Under the pieces are notes generated by a model that did not search any database, was not told the origin of the DNA, and saw nothing but the letters and a program-made list of their open reading frames with translations. DNA of 64,000 bases. Source: Bacillus sp. (in: firmicutes). GTDB lineage: Bacteria; Bacillota; Bacilli; Bacillales; Bacillaceae_J. Location of the stretch: NCBI GenBank assembly GCA_012842745.1, contig DUSF01000035.1, forward strand, positions 434,001 through 498,000, given 5' to 3'. Shown here one piece after another: positions 26,501 to 35,700 of the stretch. The number at the start of each line of letters is the position of its first letter. Position 1 is the first letter of the stretch. The position numbers and the translations under genes are program-made.

Positions 26501-27622
26501 ATGCTTACTAAACTTAAACATAAGATTAAAAATGCTGAAAAAGGCAGTATCTCATATTCTGATTATATAAGTTTAGCTCTATATGATGAAGAAAAGGGCT
26601 ATTATATGAAAGATCGCAAAAAGATTGGCAAAGAAGGCGATTTTTATACGAACAGCAATGTTCATAGTGTATTTGGAAAAGTTTTGGCACGAATATTTAG
26701 TCGGCTAGTTGAAATGGGAATCTTACCACCTTATATTTGTGAAATTGGTGCGGGTACAGGAAGACTAGCCAATTTTATCATGGAAGAATGGAAAAGAATC
26801 GCTCCTGGTACTTTTGAAGAATTGTATTATTATATCGTTGAGATGAGTCCTTACCACCGCAAAGAACAGCAATCCGTTATTCATGATATTGATAATGTGC
26901 TTCAATTTCAGTCAATCGCTGAGATGAAAGATAAAATCGGAAAATTTAGTGGTATTGTTCTTTCTAATGAGCTTTTTGATGCCTTTCCAGTTGATGTTTT
27001 ACAAAAAAAGGAAAATGAAATATTTGAAGTAAGAGTGGCAATGAATGATGAAAATTTAGTAGAAACTCTCGTTCCTTGTGAAAATGCCGCGCTATTGGAC
27101 TGGCTTCGTGAAAATAATATCACCCTAAAAAGCGGTCAAAGAATAGAAATCCCCCTTGCTATGAATGGCTGGCTTGAACAAACAGGTGATTGGTTTGAAA
27201 AAGGCCTGATGTTTACGATTGATTATGGATATACAAAGGAGGAATGGATGGAGCCGATTCATCGAGAGGGCAGTCTAAGGGGATATTATAAACATCAAAT
27301 GATTACTAATCCTCTTCTTCATCCAGGAGATATGGACTTAACGACACATATACATTTGGATGCTCTCATTGAAAAGAGTGAAAAAGTAGGTATAAAATTA
27401 CTGGCGATGCTTAAGCAATATCAATTTTTGTTAAAGGGTGGAATTTTAGAGTACCTTCAGGAACATTATGATCCTAATCCATTTTCGGAAGTTAGTAAAC
27501 AAAATCGGGCCATTCGTACACTTTTACTTGATGATGGGATTAGCGGGAGCTTCACCGTAGTCATTCAGCAGAAAAATCTTGATAAAATCACGGACCAAGA
27601 TGTATTGATGCATGATTTTTAG
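26501..27622 (+). CDS. SAM-dependent methyltransferase, MidA/NDUFAF7-like (COG1565)
   Basis: A 373-residue putative protein arginine methyltransferase. It opens S-Y-S-D-Y-I-S-L-A-L-Y-D-E-E-K-G-Y-Y and G-D-F-Y-T-N-S-N-V-H-S-V-F-G, characteristic of this family, then the SAM loop E-I-G-A-G-T-G-R near residue 83 and S-N-E-L-F-D-A-F-P-V-D near 158. The mitochondrial relative methylates a complex I subunit; bacterial substrates are unknown. It sits between yqgX and yqgY with its own upstream gap of 180 bp. Confidence 0.85.
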   Translation: MLTKLKHKIKNAEKGSISYSDYISLALYDEEKGYYMKDRKKIGKEGDFYTNSNVHSVFGKVLARIFSRLVEMGILPPYICEIGAGTGRLANFIMEEWKRIAPGTFEELYYYIVEMSPYHRKEQQSVIHDIDNVLQFQSIAEMKDKIGKFSGIVLSNELFDAFPVDVLQKKENEIFEVRVAMNDENLVETLVPCENAALLDWLRENNITLKSGQRIEIPLAMNGWLEQTGDWFEKGLMFTIDYGYTKEEWMEPIHREGSLRGYYKHQMITNPLLHPGDMDLTTHIHLDALIEKSEKVGIKLLAMLKQYQFLLKGGILEYLQEHYDPNPFSEVSKQNRAIRTLLLDDGISGSFTVVIQQKNLDKITDQDVLMHDF

Positions 27623-27631
27623 AAGATTAAA

Positions 27632-27657
27632 AAAAGCGATGCAATTTGCATCGCTTA
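27632..27657 (-). terminator. Terminator of yqgY overlapping its stop codon
   Basis: AAGCGATGCA / TGCATCGCTT form a 10-bp stem with a three-base loop. On the minus strand it is followed by seven T. It begins within the yqgY stop codon and may also stop the converging methyltransferase transcript. Confidence 0.85.
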
Positions 27658-27894
27658 TTGTCCACCTAGTGGCATCATAAATGATGTCCAGTATGTGAAG
27701 CCGATAAAAAATACTGTTAAAAATGCTCCGAATATGTATACATACATACGTTCAGATAATTTTAAAAATCCTACGGCTAAGAAAAAGACTGTAATCCCTA
27801 AGAATAAAAGAGATGTTGTGTGCATATGTCCCAGGTAGAACATAATGCTGAAGATACCAGTCCAAAACGCCATAACTCGATACATGTTACCCAT
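27655..27894 (-). CDS. yqgY: DUF2626 family membrane protein (YqgY)
   Basis: A 79-residue protein with three hydrophobic segments and the conserved opening M-x-R-M-Y-R-V/MYRVMAFWTGIFSIMFYLGHM of the DUF2626 family, found only in Bacillaceae. Function unknown. An AGGAGG ribosome binding site precedes the ATG. Confidence 0.88.
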   Translation of the reverse strand: MGNMYRVMAFWTGIFSIMFYLGHMHTTSLLFLGITVFFLAVGFLKLSERMYVYIFGAFLTVFFIGFTYWTSFMMPLGGQ

Positions 27895-28021
27895 TATGTA
27901 CTCCTCCTTTACAAGAAAATCACCATTTTAAACATAGAATATAATTACTCTACTTATTATAATGGACAAATTGTGCGGTGTAAATGACCGAAATTTCAAA
28001 TTTTGTATAAACGAATCATAT

Positions 28022-28714
28022 TTAATCGTTTATTAAAGCTAAATAATTGCAAGATGAACAGCCCTTGAACATATTGTCTTCCTCAACGAGATGGGCGTTA
28101 GTAAACAAGCTGTTAAACATTCCTTCAAGAAACGCGAAATGCATTTTGCAAATATTACCTATTTCTTGGGCGGCTACTTCTTTAAATGGACAATTAAAAA
28201 TTTTAAAGTAAACCTTTGTTTGGTCTACATTAGACTCAAATTCAGGATAGAATCCAAGCAAGGAAGCTGCATCTTTTAGGATATTAAGTTTATCCTGAAA
28301 GCTTAATGGACTCCCACTCCTTTTCAGTTCCTTTTCGATGATCTCTTTTCCATAACGCTGACCTGTTTCTAGAAGTGCCTTTTTACCAACCTCTCCAAGT
28401 GATAGCAATGTTCCAATCGCGATTTCAGATAATAGCTGATAATCTCTGTATGGAAAATTCAATTGGACAACATCATCTGATAAACGATATAAGCGGCTTG
28501 GTCTACCGCCTTTACCTGTTTTTTTAGTTTCAGAGACAAGCATATTAACGTCTTCAAGCTTTGAAAGGTGTAATCTTGCAACGTTTGGATGAATATTAAA
28601 GGAATCAGCGATTTCCTGTACTGTAACCTCGTTATGATGTTTTGTAATATATTGATAAATTGAAAAACGTGTTGGATCTGAAAGTACATTCGTAATTTTC
28701 AACGTCTGTTCCAT
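28022..28714 (-). CDS. Winged-helix transcriptional regulator with cysteine-containing C-terminal domain
   Basis: A 230-residue regulator from the ATG at 28714 (AGGGGTG upstream; the in-frame ATG at 28771 lacks a site). The N-terminal 85 residues are an ArsR/SufR-like winged helix (S-D-P-T-R-F-S-I-Y-Q-Y-I, then V-Q-E-I-A-D-S-F-N-I-H-P-N-V-A). The C-terminal half has cysteines in F-N-C-P-F, N-I-C-K-M-H and G-C-S-S-C, which could hold a metal or iron-sulphur cluster as in SufR (COG2345). Its target is unknown; it faces away from comGA. Confidence 0.75.
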   Translation of the reverse strand: MEQTLKITNVLSDPTRFSIYQYITKHHNEVTVQEIADSFNIHPNVARLHLSKLEDVNMLVSETKKTGKGGRPSRLYRLSDDVVQLNFPYRDYQLLSEIAIGTLLSLGEVGKKALLETGQRYGKEIIEKELKRSGSPLSFQDKLNILKDAASLLGFYPEFESNVDQTKVYFKIFNCPFKEVAAQEIGNICKMHFAFLEGMFNSLFTNAHLVEEDNMFKGCSSCNYLALIND

Positions 28715-28969
28715 CTTCTTCACCCCTTTACTAATTACTATTAATAATATAGTCATTATAGTATAGTTCATTGGACATTGGAATTGTTTCTAACATAGAA
28801 ACAACATTTGTTTGAAAATATTCATAATTTGGCCATACAAATAATAATAATAAATTATACAAAGATTATACATGAAATCTTCTAAAAAAAATGCAAAAAA
28901 AAGAAGGATTTTGCCGTTTTGTAGAGAATTATAAATTAAACAACATTTATGAAAAGAGGTGTGTTCATT

Positions 28970-30031
28970 TTGGGATTTATTGAAGAACGAGGTGAGTCTT
29001 TGCTGAAAGAAGCATTGCGTTTTCATGCCTCAGATATTCATATCATTCCTCATCAAGGAGATGCATTAATTCAATTTCGCATTCAGCACCGCCTTGTAAC
29101 TAGAGAAAAAATACCAATGTCAATTTTTGAAAAGTTAATTTCGCACTTTAAATTTCTAGCTGGTATGGATATTGGCGAAAAACGCCGGCCGCAAAATGGA
29201 GCGATTCAATTGTTGCTGGATGATACAAATGTAAGTGTCCGCCTATCTACGTTGCCGACACTTCAGCAAGAAAGTATGGTTCTTAGAATTTTACCGCAAA
29301 AGATTGATTCTCCGTTATCACAGCTTTCGCTTTTTCCGCAAGCAACAAGTACACTTTTCTCATTAGCAATGCAATCCACAGGATTAATTATTTTAACAGG
29401 GCCAACCGGTTCGGGCAAAACAACTACATTGTATTCCCTCCTTCATGCCATTCAACAAAAATTAGAATGTAACATCATCACCTTAGAAGATCCTATTGAA
29501 AAAAGAATAGATACAGGCTGCTTGCAGGTTCAAGTAAATGAAAAGGCAGGGATTACTTATGCGGCAGGGATAAAGGCTATTTTACGGCATGACCCAGATA
29601 TTATTATGGTTGGGGAAATTCGTGACGAAGAAACAGCGCAAGCTGCTGTTCGCGCTAGTTTAACAGGCCATTTAGTATTAACGACATTGCATACGAAGGA
29701 CACAAGAAGTGCACTTAATCGTTTGGTAGATTTAGGTGTTTCACTTCAAGATCTTGAACAAACACTGCTCTGTGTGACAGCTCAAAGGCTTGTAAATTTA
29801 AAATGCCTTTATTGTCAAGGTCAATGCTCCCCGCATTGTATAAAGGTGAGAAAGGTGAACCGCTTATGCATATACGAAATTTTACATGGCAATAATCTCA
29901 GAGAAGTTTTTAAAGAGGTAAAAGGCGAAAAATTTTCGTACAGTTATCAAACACTTGCTAATTTAATTACAAAAGGAATCGCACTTGGGTTTCTTTCCGC
30001 TGATGATTATGGAGTAAGCTATGAAAAATAA
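28970..30031 (+). CDS. comGA: Competence traffic ATPase ComGA
   Basis: The ATPase that drives assembly of the competence pseudopilus for DNA uptake. About 353 aa: an N-terminal segment with A-S-D-I-H-I-I-P, Walker A G-P-T-G-S-G-K-T-T near 150, Asp box and Walker B I-I-M-V-G-E-I-R-D-E-E-T, and zinc-finger-like cysteines C-L-Y-C-Q-G-Q-C near 280. A TTG at 28970 after AGAGGTG is preferred over the ATG at 28949, which lacks a site. Overlaps comGB by 11 bp. Confidence 0.93.
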   Translation: MGFIEERGESLLKEALRFHASDIHIIPHQGDALIQFRIQHRLVTREKIPMSIFEKLISHFKFLAGMDIGEKRRPQNGAIQLLLDDTNVSVRLSTLPTLQQESMVLRILPQKIDSPLSQLSLFPQATSTLFSLAMQSTGLIILTGPTGSGKTTTLYSLLHAIQQKLECNIITLEDPIEKRIDTGCLQVQVNEKAGITYAAGIKAILRHDPDIIMVGEIRDEETAQAAVRASLTGHLVLTTLHTKDTRSALNRLVDLGVSLQDLEQTLLCVTAQRLVNLKCLYCQGQCSPHCIKVRKVNRLCIYEILHGNNLREVFKEVKGEKFSYSYQTLANLITKGIALGFLSADDYGVSYEK

Positions 30032-31055
30032 GAAAAAGTGGAAGGGTAAAGAGCAAGCGAAGTTTTTTTATAGATTAGGCCATTTATTAAAGCGGGGCTA
30101 CACACTCTCAACAGCGCTGGAATTTTTAATGCTTTATGTTGATGATGAAAAAAAGCAAGACATACAGTTTATTTTAGTAAATCTTAAACAAGGTGCACCA
30201 CTTTTTGATTCATTTCACACTTTACAGTTTTCGAAAGAAGGCCTGAGCTATATTTATTTTGCTGAAAAATATGGCGAGCTTGCAAAAGGATTCATTAACG
30301 CTGGAAAAATGCTCGAAATGAAAGAAACTCTTCGGAAGAACACAGAAAAAGTGATTCGCTACCCCTTGTTTTTATTGTTCCTCCTTCTAATCGTAGTAGC
30401 AACGATGCAAAAGGTATTGCTTCCACAGTTTATTCAATTATATCAATCGATGAATCTCCCACAATCAAAAATCATTTCATTAATCATCTACATCAAATCT
30501 TCTATGCCTATCATTGGATTGATTGTTTTCATTTTTGCCGCTGCCATCTTTGCTCTTTATTTTCTGCATTTTCGCAGAAAAAGTGCGATTAGCCAAACTA
30601 TTTTTCTATGTAAAATTCCATTTTTAAAGTACATCGTAAAAAAGCATCATACTTATTTTTTTTCATTCCATTTAGGAAATTTATTAAAAAACGGCCTGTC
30701 TATTAAGGAAGCTTTAACTGTGTTTGTGCAACAAAGCCATATGCCGTTTTTTCAAGAAGAAGGAATACGCATTAGTGCATTATTACTAGAAGGAGATGAT
30801 TTAGCAACAATATTAAAAAATACAATTTACTACGATAAAGAATTAGCAACCGTCATCATTCATGGTCAAGCCAATGGGATTCTATCAAGTGAGCTGCTAG
30901 AATACAGCGGTCTACTTATCGAAGAATTCGATGAGACCTTTACTTTTTGGCTACGGGTACTCCAACCGACGATAATGGCGTTTTTAGGGATTTTTATCGT
31001 TCTTTTATATGTTGCCGTTATGTATCCAATCTACGGCATGATGCAATCGCTATAA
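30021..31055 (+). CDS. comGB: Competence pseudopilus inner-membrane protein ComGB
   Basis: PilC/GspF-type platform protein, 344 aa, with three membrane segments near 115-135, 155-178 and 315-335 and two repeated cytoplasmic domains (F-F-Y-R-L-G-H-L-L-K-R-G-Y near 14, F-F-S-F-H-L-G-N-L-L-K-N-G near 210). It anchors ComGA and polymerises ComGC. Translated in overlap with comGA. Confidence 0.92.
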   Translation: MKNKKKWKGKEQAKFFYRLGHLLKRGYTLSTALEFLMLYVDDEKKQDIQFILVNLKQGAPLFDSFHTLQFSKEGLSYIYFAEKYGELAKGFINAGKMLEMKETLRKNTEKVIRYPLFLLFLLLIVVATMQKVLLPQFIQLYQSMNLPQSKIISLIIYIKSSMPIIGLIVFIFAAAIFALYFLHFRRKSAISQTIFLCKIPFLKYIVKKHHTYFFSFHLGNLLKNGLSIKEALTVFVQQSHMPFFQEEGIRISALLLEGDDLATILKNTIYYDKELATVIIHGQANGILSSELLEYSGLLIEEFDETFTFWLRVLQPTIMAFLGIFIVLLYVAVMYPIYGMMQSL

Positions 31056-31076
31056 AAAATTTAGGGAGGAATTCAA

Positions 31077-31409
31077 ATGTTTAATAGATATTACAAAAAT
31101 GAGGCGGCATTCACTCTAATCGAGATGATGATCGTCTTGATGATTATCTCTGTCTTGCTACTTATCACAATCCCAAATGTGACGAAAAATAATACAGTTG
31201 TTAAGGATAAAGGCTGCGAAGCTCTTGTTAAGCTAGTAGAAGCGCAAGTTCAGGCTTATGAAATTGAGAAAAACGAAAGACCGACAAGCTTAGAGACTTT
31301 AAAATCTGAAGGTTATATTAAGACGTATACATGCCCGAGCGGTGGGGATGTTCAATTTGCAAATGGTGTTGTATCGGCACCAAGCTCAGGGACATCTGGT
31401 GGCTCGTGA
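31077..31409 (+). CDS. comGC: Major competence pseudopilin ComGC
   Basis: Main subunit of the competence pilus, 110 aa. A class III prepilin leader ends before A-F-T-L-I-E-M-M-I-V-L, with the conserved Glu5 of the mature helix, to be cut by ComC. Two cysteines (G-C-E-A and Y-T-C-P) fit the intramolecular disulphide. AGGGAGGAATT precedes the ATG; its stop overlaps the comGD start. Confidence 0.93.
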   Translation: MFNRYYKNEAAFTLIEMMIVLMIISVLLLITIPNVTKNNTVVKDKGCEALVKLVEAQVQAYEIEKNERPTSLETLKSEGYIKTYTCPSGGDVQFANGVVSAPSSGTSGGS

Positions 31410-31861
31410 TGAATGTAGTGCATATAAAAAAAGAGAATGGCTATACATTGGCAGAAGTGTTAATTGTTTTAACGATATTTTTTCTCGTCATTACGCTGAC
31501 GATGGTTTCCTTTAAGCCTCTTGTAAGGCAATTGCAAATAAATTATTTCTTTAAACAGCTGCAACTTGATATTTCCTATTCACAAATATATGCTATCAGT
31601 CATTTTAAGGATGTTAACATTATCTTTTATCCAGAAAGTCATCGCTATGAGATCATCCCTGGATTTAACGGATCAAGACTTGTAAACAGAAGCTATTCCA
31701 AAGGCATTAAAATCGAATTAGTTACGCTACCAGCAAATGTTACGTTTTTGGCGAATGGAACGATAAGAAAAGCAGGGAAAATGTACGTTCATTTTTATGA
31801 TGATAAATATACTTTTGTTTTTTTATTTGGAAAGGGCCAGACATATGTTGAAAAATGGTGA
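31409..31861 (+). CDS. comGD: Minor pseudopilin ComGD
   Basis: A 150-residue minor pilin with the prepilin motif N-G-Y-T-L-A-E-V-L-I-V-L near residue 12. The ATG at 31409 overlaps the comGC stop (TGATG); the longer frame from 31331 would lie inside comGC in another frame and is rejected. Overlaps comGE by 17 bp. Confidence 0.88.
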   Translation: MNVVHIKKENGYTLAEVLIVLTIFFLVITLTMVSFKPLVRQLQINYFFKQLQLDISYSQIYAISHFKDVNIIFYPESHRYEIIPGFNGSRLVNRSYSKGIKIELVTLPANVTFLANGTIRKAGKMYVHFYDDKYTFVFLFGKGQTYVEKW

Positions 31862-32177
31862 TGGTTTTTCGGTTATCGAGGTTCTTGGCTCCTTCGCGAT
31901 TTTTTTAATTTTAATTACAATGATCATTCCAATCTTGCTGAAAACGTATGAGGAAAAAACGGTCATCAATTATAAAAGAGAGGCATTGTTAGTATTACAT
32001 AATGAAAAGGAGTCATTTTTATATGATGGTTATCCTTTACATAACAAGGTCATCACAGCTGCCTCAAGATCGTATCAACTAACGATTCTAATGGAAGGGA
32101 ATTTAACAAAGCTATGTATAGAATGGAAAACTCCTTGGGGTAGGAAGGGAGAAGTATGTGATTATGCTAAAAAATAA
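31845..32177 (+). CDS. comGE: Minor pseudopilin ComGE
   Basis: A 110-residue minor pilin whose short leader is followed by G-F-S-V-I-E-V-L-G-S-F and a hydrophobic helix. Start ATG 31845 gives the expected leader length; the frame's earlier ATG at 31797 adds 16 unlikely residues. Overlaps both neighbours, as is usual in comG operons. Confidence 0.85.
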   Translation: MLKNGDGFSVIEVLGSFAIFLILITMIIPILLKTYEEKTVINYKREALLVLHNEKESFLYDGYPLHNKVITAASRSYQLTILMEGNLTKLCIEWKTPWGRKGEVCDYAKK

Positions 32178-32577
32178 TCAAGGGTATACACTACTGAATA
32201 CACTATTTGCCTTTTCCGTGTTTTTATTAGTCATCTCTTTTTTTCCTGTTACGATTAAAATTATAAAAACGGAAACACCTACTGCTTCCTACAATATTGA
32301 TTTGTTTTTTGAGTATATTCAGACGGAAATTGCCAAAGCAAAACAGTTATCGACGTCAGGGAGCACGCTTTATTTAAGCATGGATGATGGCACTATCATT
32401 CAATTTCAAAAATTTAATACGAATATTCGTAGACAAGTAGATGGACTTGGCAATGAATTTTATCTTCAAAATGTTACTGATGTCGATTATGAACTTGTTT
32501 CAAATGGGGTTATTGTTTCCGTTGAGTTAGCTGGAAGAAGAGTGAATAAAAGATTTTCAATGGCACCGAAACTTTAA
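32158..32577 (+). CDS. comGF: Minor pseudopilin ComGF
   Basis: About 139 aa, with N-Q-G-Y-T-L-L-N-T-L-F-A-F-S-V-F as the N-terminal pilin-like helix and V-I-S-F-F-P-V typical of ComGF. The start may be the GTG at 32158 or the ATG at 32164; AGGAAGGGAGAAG lies upstream of both. The Glu5 position is Asn here, as the family tolerates. Confidence 0.85.
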   Translation: MIMLKNNQGYTLLNTLFAFSVFLLVISFFPVTIKIIKTETPTASYNIDLFFEYIQTEIAKAKQLSTSGSTLYLSMDDGTIIQFQKFNTNIRRQVDGLGNEFYLQNVTDVDYELVSNGVIVSVELAGRRVNKRFSMAPKL

Positions 32578-32608
32578 AAATAAAAAAATATATTTAGAGG
32601 TGGCCCTC

Positions 32609-32998
32609 ATGTATGTTATCTTTAATCAAAAGGGCTTTATCCTGCCGCTTACGATGATGCTTATGTTTCTATTTCCGCTAGTCATTATTTCAGAACTAGA
32701 AATCTATAAAATGGAGCAACGCTTCTACATTGAGGAAGAGGAGATAGAAAAATTGCAAAGTCTTTCACAAATAGGGATTCAAGACCTTTTTGCTCTTGCC
32801 ATCGAACAACCTATCACGGAGGCTACAGGTGGAAAGCTTTATTATCTTACAGGGAGAATTGATTATACAATTGAACCATTGGGACTAAATCTTCTGCGAA
32901 TAAGAGGAACATGTTATACAGACAAAGAGAGACAACAAGTTTTTATCGCAAATGTTAATCTCGAAACAAATGAAATAGAGAAATGGGTGGTACAATAG
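32609..32998 (+). CDS. comGG: Minor pseudopilin ComGG
   Basis: A 129-residue protein with an N-terminal hydrophobic helix (N-Q-K-G-F-I-L-P-L-T-M-M-L-M), the last gene of comG. ATG 32609 lies after AGAGGTGG; the frame opens at 32600 but the ribosome binding site would then be inside it. The pattern of a weak prepilin motif followed by E-E-E-E-I-E-K-L fits ComGG. Confidence 0.8.
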   Translation: MYVIFNQKGFILPLTMMLMFLFPLVIISELEIYKMEQRFYIEEEEIEKLQSLSQIGIQDLFALAIEQPITEATGGKLYYLTGRIDYTIEPLGLNLLRIRGTCYTDKERQQVFIANVNLETNEIEKWVVQ

Positions 32999-32999
32999 G

Positions 33000-33515
33000 A
33001 TGAAATCTTTATATTTAACAGGTTTTATGGGGTCAGGGAAAACGACAATTGGCAAGCTTTTAGCTGAAAAACTAGCGCTGCCTGTCATTGATACAGACCA
33101 GTTTATTGAGGAGCAGCTCCAAAAAACAATTCGAGAAATATTCGAAACGGAAGGAGAGGAACAGTTTAGGGAGTATGAAGAGCAATTTCTAAAAATGATT
33201 CCAACAGAAAACAACATTATTACAACTGGTGGTGGAATTATTTTGAAGAATGAAAATAGGACATGGATGAGAAAGAACGGGACAGTGATTTATCTCCATT
33301 GTGAACCAGAAGAAATAATGAAGCGGCTCGCTAGTGATGAAACACGGCCATTGTTAGATGGAGATAAACAAAAAAATATTTTGTCTATTTTTGCGAAACG
33401 GTCTGAATATTACGATGATGCAGATTTTAAAATAGATACAACTGGGAAAAGCCCAGTAGAAATTGTTTTAGAAATCGAGCAATTGATTAAAGCCGACCCA
33501 TCTAGGAGATACTAG
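33000..33515 (+). CDS. aroK: Shikimate kinase
   Basis: Phosphorylates shikimate at O3 in aromatic amino-acid synthesis. The 171-residue length is normal. Walker A G-F-M-G-S-G-K-T-T near residue 8, D-T-D-Q-F-I near 32, F-R-x-Y-E near 58, and T-T-G-G-G near 76 are present. It begins one base after the comGG stop, so it may be partly read from comG. Confidence 0.93.
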   Translation: MKSLYLTGFMGSGKTTIGKLLAEKLALPVIDTDQFIEEQLQKTIREIFETEGEEQFREYEEQFLKMIPTENNIITTGGGIILKNENRTWMRKNGTVIYLHCEPEEIMKRLASDETRPLLDGDKQKNILSIFAKRSEYYDDADFKIDTTGKSPVEIVLEIEQLIKADPSRRY

Positions 33516-33544
33516 TATATAGCTTAAACAGGTGGTGATTGCTT

Positions 33545-33739
33545 TTGTCTTCAAATGATTATATTAAATATATTACAGAGCAATTTGTAAAATATGTTGA
33601 TACGTCTAAGGAAGAAAGAAAGAATCAAAGAAAAAAAAGAAAATCTGAACAAGACCCAATGTTAGCAAGAATGTTTGGAATCATCCCTATAGCGCTTATG
33701 TTAATCGTAAATGGAAGAAGGAAAAAGCCCAAAATGTAA
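33545..33739 (+). CDS. yqzE: YqzE family small protein
   Basis: A 64-residue protein: S-S-N-D-Y-I-K-Y-I-T-E-Q-F-V, then a very basic stretch (ERKNQRKKRK) and a hydrophobic tail ending K-K-P-K-M. Family YqzE, function unknown. The TTG at 33545 is preferred since GGTGGTG lies 6-8 nt before it. A terminator overlaps the stop codon. Confidence 0.8.
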   Translation: MSSNDYIKYITEQFVKYVDTSKEERKNQRKKRKSEQDPMLARMFGIIPIALMLIVNGRRKKPKM

Positions 33740-33757
33740 ACCTTGGGCTTTTTTTCT
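33723..33757 (+). terminator. Terminator overlapping the end of yqzE
   Basis: AAGCCCA (33725-33731) and TGGGCTT (33744-33750) flank the yqzE stop codon and are followed by a T run. Confidence 0.85.
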
Positions 33758-33819
33758 TTTTACACGGTGATACGAATATGTTAGAGTTTTGTTAAATGAG
33801 AGTCTAGGGGTGATAATAA

Positions 33820-34854
33820 TTGAATAATACAGAATCTCTAAAAACATATGATACATTAAAACGCCCATTAAGAGATTTAAGAATTTCGGTTATAGATCAA
33901 TGTAATTTTCGTTGTGCCTATTGTATGCCAAAAGAAATATTTGGCGATGATTATCCCTTCCTTCCGCTAAATGAATTGCTTTCTTTTGATGAGATTGAAC
34001 GCATGACAGCTATCTTTGCAGCCCTTGGAGTGGAAAAAATTAGATTAACAGGTGGAGAACCACTCTTAAGAAAGGATTTACATCTATTAATTGAACGCCT
34101 CTATAAAATTAACGGGATTAAAGACATTGCCTTAACAACAAATGGAGTTTATTTACCAAAGTATGCTAAATGTTTAAAAGAGGCTGGCCTAAACAGAGTA
34201 AATATAAGCTTAGATGCACTTGATGACGAGCTTTTTGGAAAAATTAACGGCAGAAACGTAAAGGTGAATGCTGTTTTAAAAGGCATCGAGGCAGCTCAGA
34301 AAGCTGATCTTTTTGTTAAGGTAAATATGGTTGTTAAAAAAGGTATGAATGAGAGTCAAATCATACCGATGGCAAAGTTTTTTAAAGAAAAAAACATTAA
34401 TTTAAGATATATAGAGTTTATGGATGTTGGGAATTCAAATGGCTGGGATTTGTCACAAGTTGTTTCTAAAAAAGAAATCGTTGAAATGATTTCAAAGGAA
34501 ATTCCTGTTGAACCACTTTCGGCGAATTATTTTGGTGAAGTGGCGAGCCGTTACCGATATGTAGGCTCAGCAACGGAATTTGGTGTCATTTCCTCGGTAA
34601 CCGATTCCTTTTGCTCATCATGCACCCGCATTAGACTTTCTGCAGACGGAAAATTATATACTTGCTTGTTTGCTGAACAAGGCTATGACATAAAAACATT
34701 AGTAAGAAAGAAGGCAACAGACGAAGAACTCATCCAATTGATACTCGATATATGGGGAAATCGAAAAGATCGCTATTCTGATGAACGGCTGGAAATTGCC
34801 AAAAAAGGAGAGCAACGAAAAGGCAAAATTGAAATGTCATATATTGGCGGATAA
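33820..34854 (+). CDS. moaA: GTP 3',8-cyclase MoaA
   Basis: Radical-SAM enzyme that starts molybdenum-cofactor synthesis from GTP. The 344-residue protein has the N-terminal cluster motif [15 protein letters not shown], the C-terminal cluster cysteines C-S-S-C ... C, and ends in the required Gly-Gly. The TTG start follows TAGGGGTGATAA. No other mo-cofactor genes are adjacent. Confidence 0.95.
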   Translation: MNNTESLKTYDTLKRPLRDLRISVIDQCNFRCAYCMPKEIFGDDYPFLPLNELLSFDEIERMTAIFAALGVEKIRLTGGEPLLRKDLHLLIERLYKINGIKDIALTTNGVYLPKYAKCLKEAGLNRVNISLDALDDELFGKINGRNVKVNAVLKGIEAAQKADLFVKVNMVVKKGMNESQIIPMAKFFKEKNINLRYIEFMDVGNSNGWDLSQVVSKKEIVEMISKEIPVEPLSANYFGEVASRYRYVGSATEFGVISSVTDSFCSSCTRIRLSADGKLYTCLFAEQGYDIKTLVRKKATDEELIQLILDIWGNRKDRYSDERLEIAKKGEQRKGKIEMSYIGG

Positions 34855-34864
34855 TAAAAACGTG

Positions 34865-34901
34865 GCAAAGGTTGACCAACATAGAGGAGGTCAACCTTTG
34901 C
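34865..34901. terminator. Perfect 13-bp hairpin between moaA and yqhG
   Basis: GCAAAGGTTGACC (34865-34877) and GGTCAACCTTTGC (34889-34901) are exact inverted repeats between converging genes. There is no U tract on either side, so it is either a weak bidirectional terminator or an mRNA end-protecting structure. Confidence 0.6.
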
Positions 34902-34911
34902 TGTGTAAATA

Positions 34912-35700
34912 CTAGACGACTTGTTGTGTAAGGTAAAATAAGCCCCCATTTATGATATCCACTTTTATGCTTGGCTTGTATTGTTCCTCTAAAGCTATCT
35001 TTTCAACAAGGTAGCTTTCGGGTTTTTCCTCAAGATCTTCGTAAAAGTGGTCTAATAATTGTAAATCCTTTTTCCAGCGCATCTCAGCCTCTATTGCCCA
35101 CGTGTGATCATCACTTTTAATCATTTCCGTAATCATATTTTCGATTCTTTTTAAGCCGCTATTTGGTTTAATGAGCGGTGAAAGCGTAAAGCAGTAGTCG
35201 GGAATTTTCGGTGTTAATCTCTTCTTGGATAGTTTTTTTTGGAATTGATTGATAACAACACCGTTAATTAAGTTTAGACCAAGAGAAAGGAAACGTTCCT
35301 TTTTTCGATCACACCTGTACGATACTTTTGTATGTAAGACTAGCCATGGTTGGAGAGCCGTTTTTTGATTATGCTGAACTTGTTCGTATAGGCGGATATG
35401 GGACGCCATTGATTTTGTTGCTTTAAAAATTTGGTGCAATCTTGGCGAACCAAAATGAATCGTTTCACCTTTACAATCTGCAGGTGCTTTTTTATGGTCT
35501 GTTATGAATGTTAATTTCATTGGGTTTGGTTTCCCACCAGTCTTTTCGAGGTAATGCCAATAAAAAGGCCGGTTCATTAATTGTTTATCTAAATCTACAG
35601 TTAATTGGACAACGATATGTCCTTGGGAGTTTTCGATTATTTCACAGTCATTGCTAGCAAAGAAGCGGATTAAAAAGTCACGAATATCTTGCTGCTGCAT
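34912..35700 (-). CDS. yqhG: YqhG family protein
   Basis: A 262-residue cytoplasmic protein of the YqhG family, starting M-Q-Q-Q-D-I-R-D-F-L-I-R-F-F. No catalytic motif is evident; function unknown. The ATG at 35700 with GGAAAGGAG upstream is chosen; that site and the start lie within the last codons of yqhH, with a 23-bp overlap, so the two are translationally linked. Confidence 0.85.
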   Translation of the reverse strand: MQQQDIRDFLIRFFASNDCEIIENSQGHIVVQLTVDLDKQLMNRPFYWHYLEKTGGKPNPMKLTFITDHKKAPADCKGETIHFGSPRLHQIFKATKSMASHIRLYEQVQHNQKTALQPWLVLHTKVSYRCDRKKERFLSLGLNLINGVVINQFQKKLSKKRLTPKIPDYCFTLSPLIKPNSGLKRIENMITEMIKSDDHTWAIEAEMRWKKDLQLLDHFYEDLEEKPESYLVEKIALEEQYKPSIKVDIINGGLFYLTQQVV

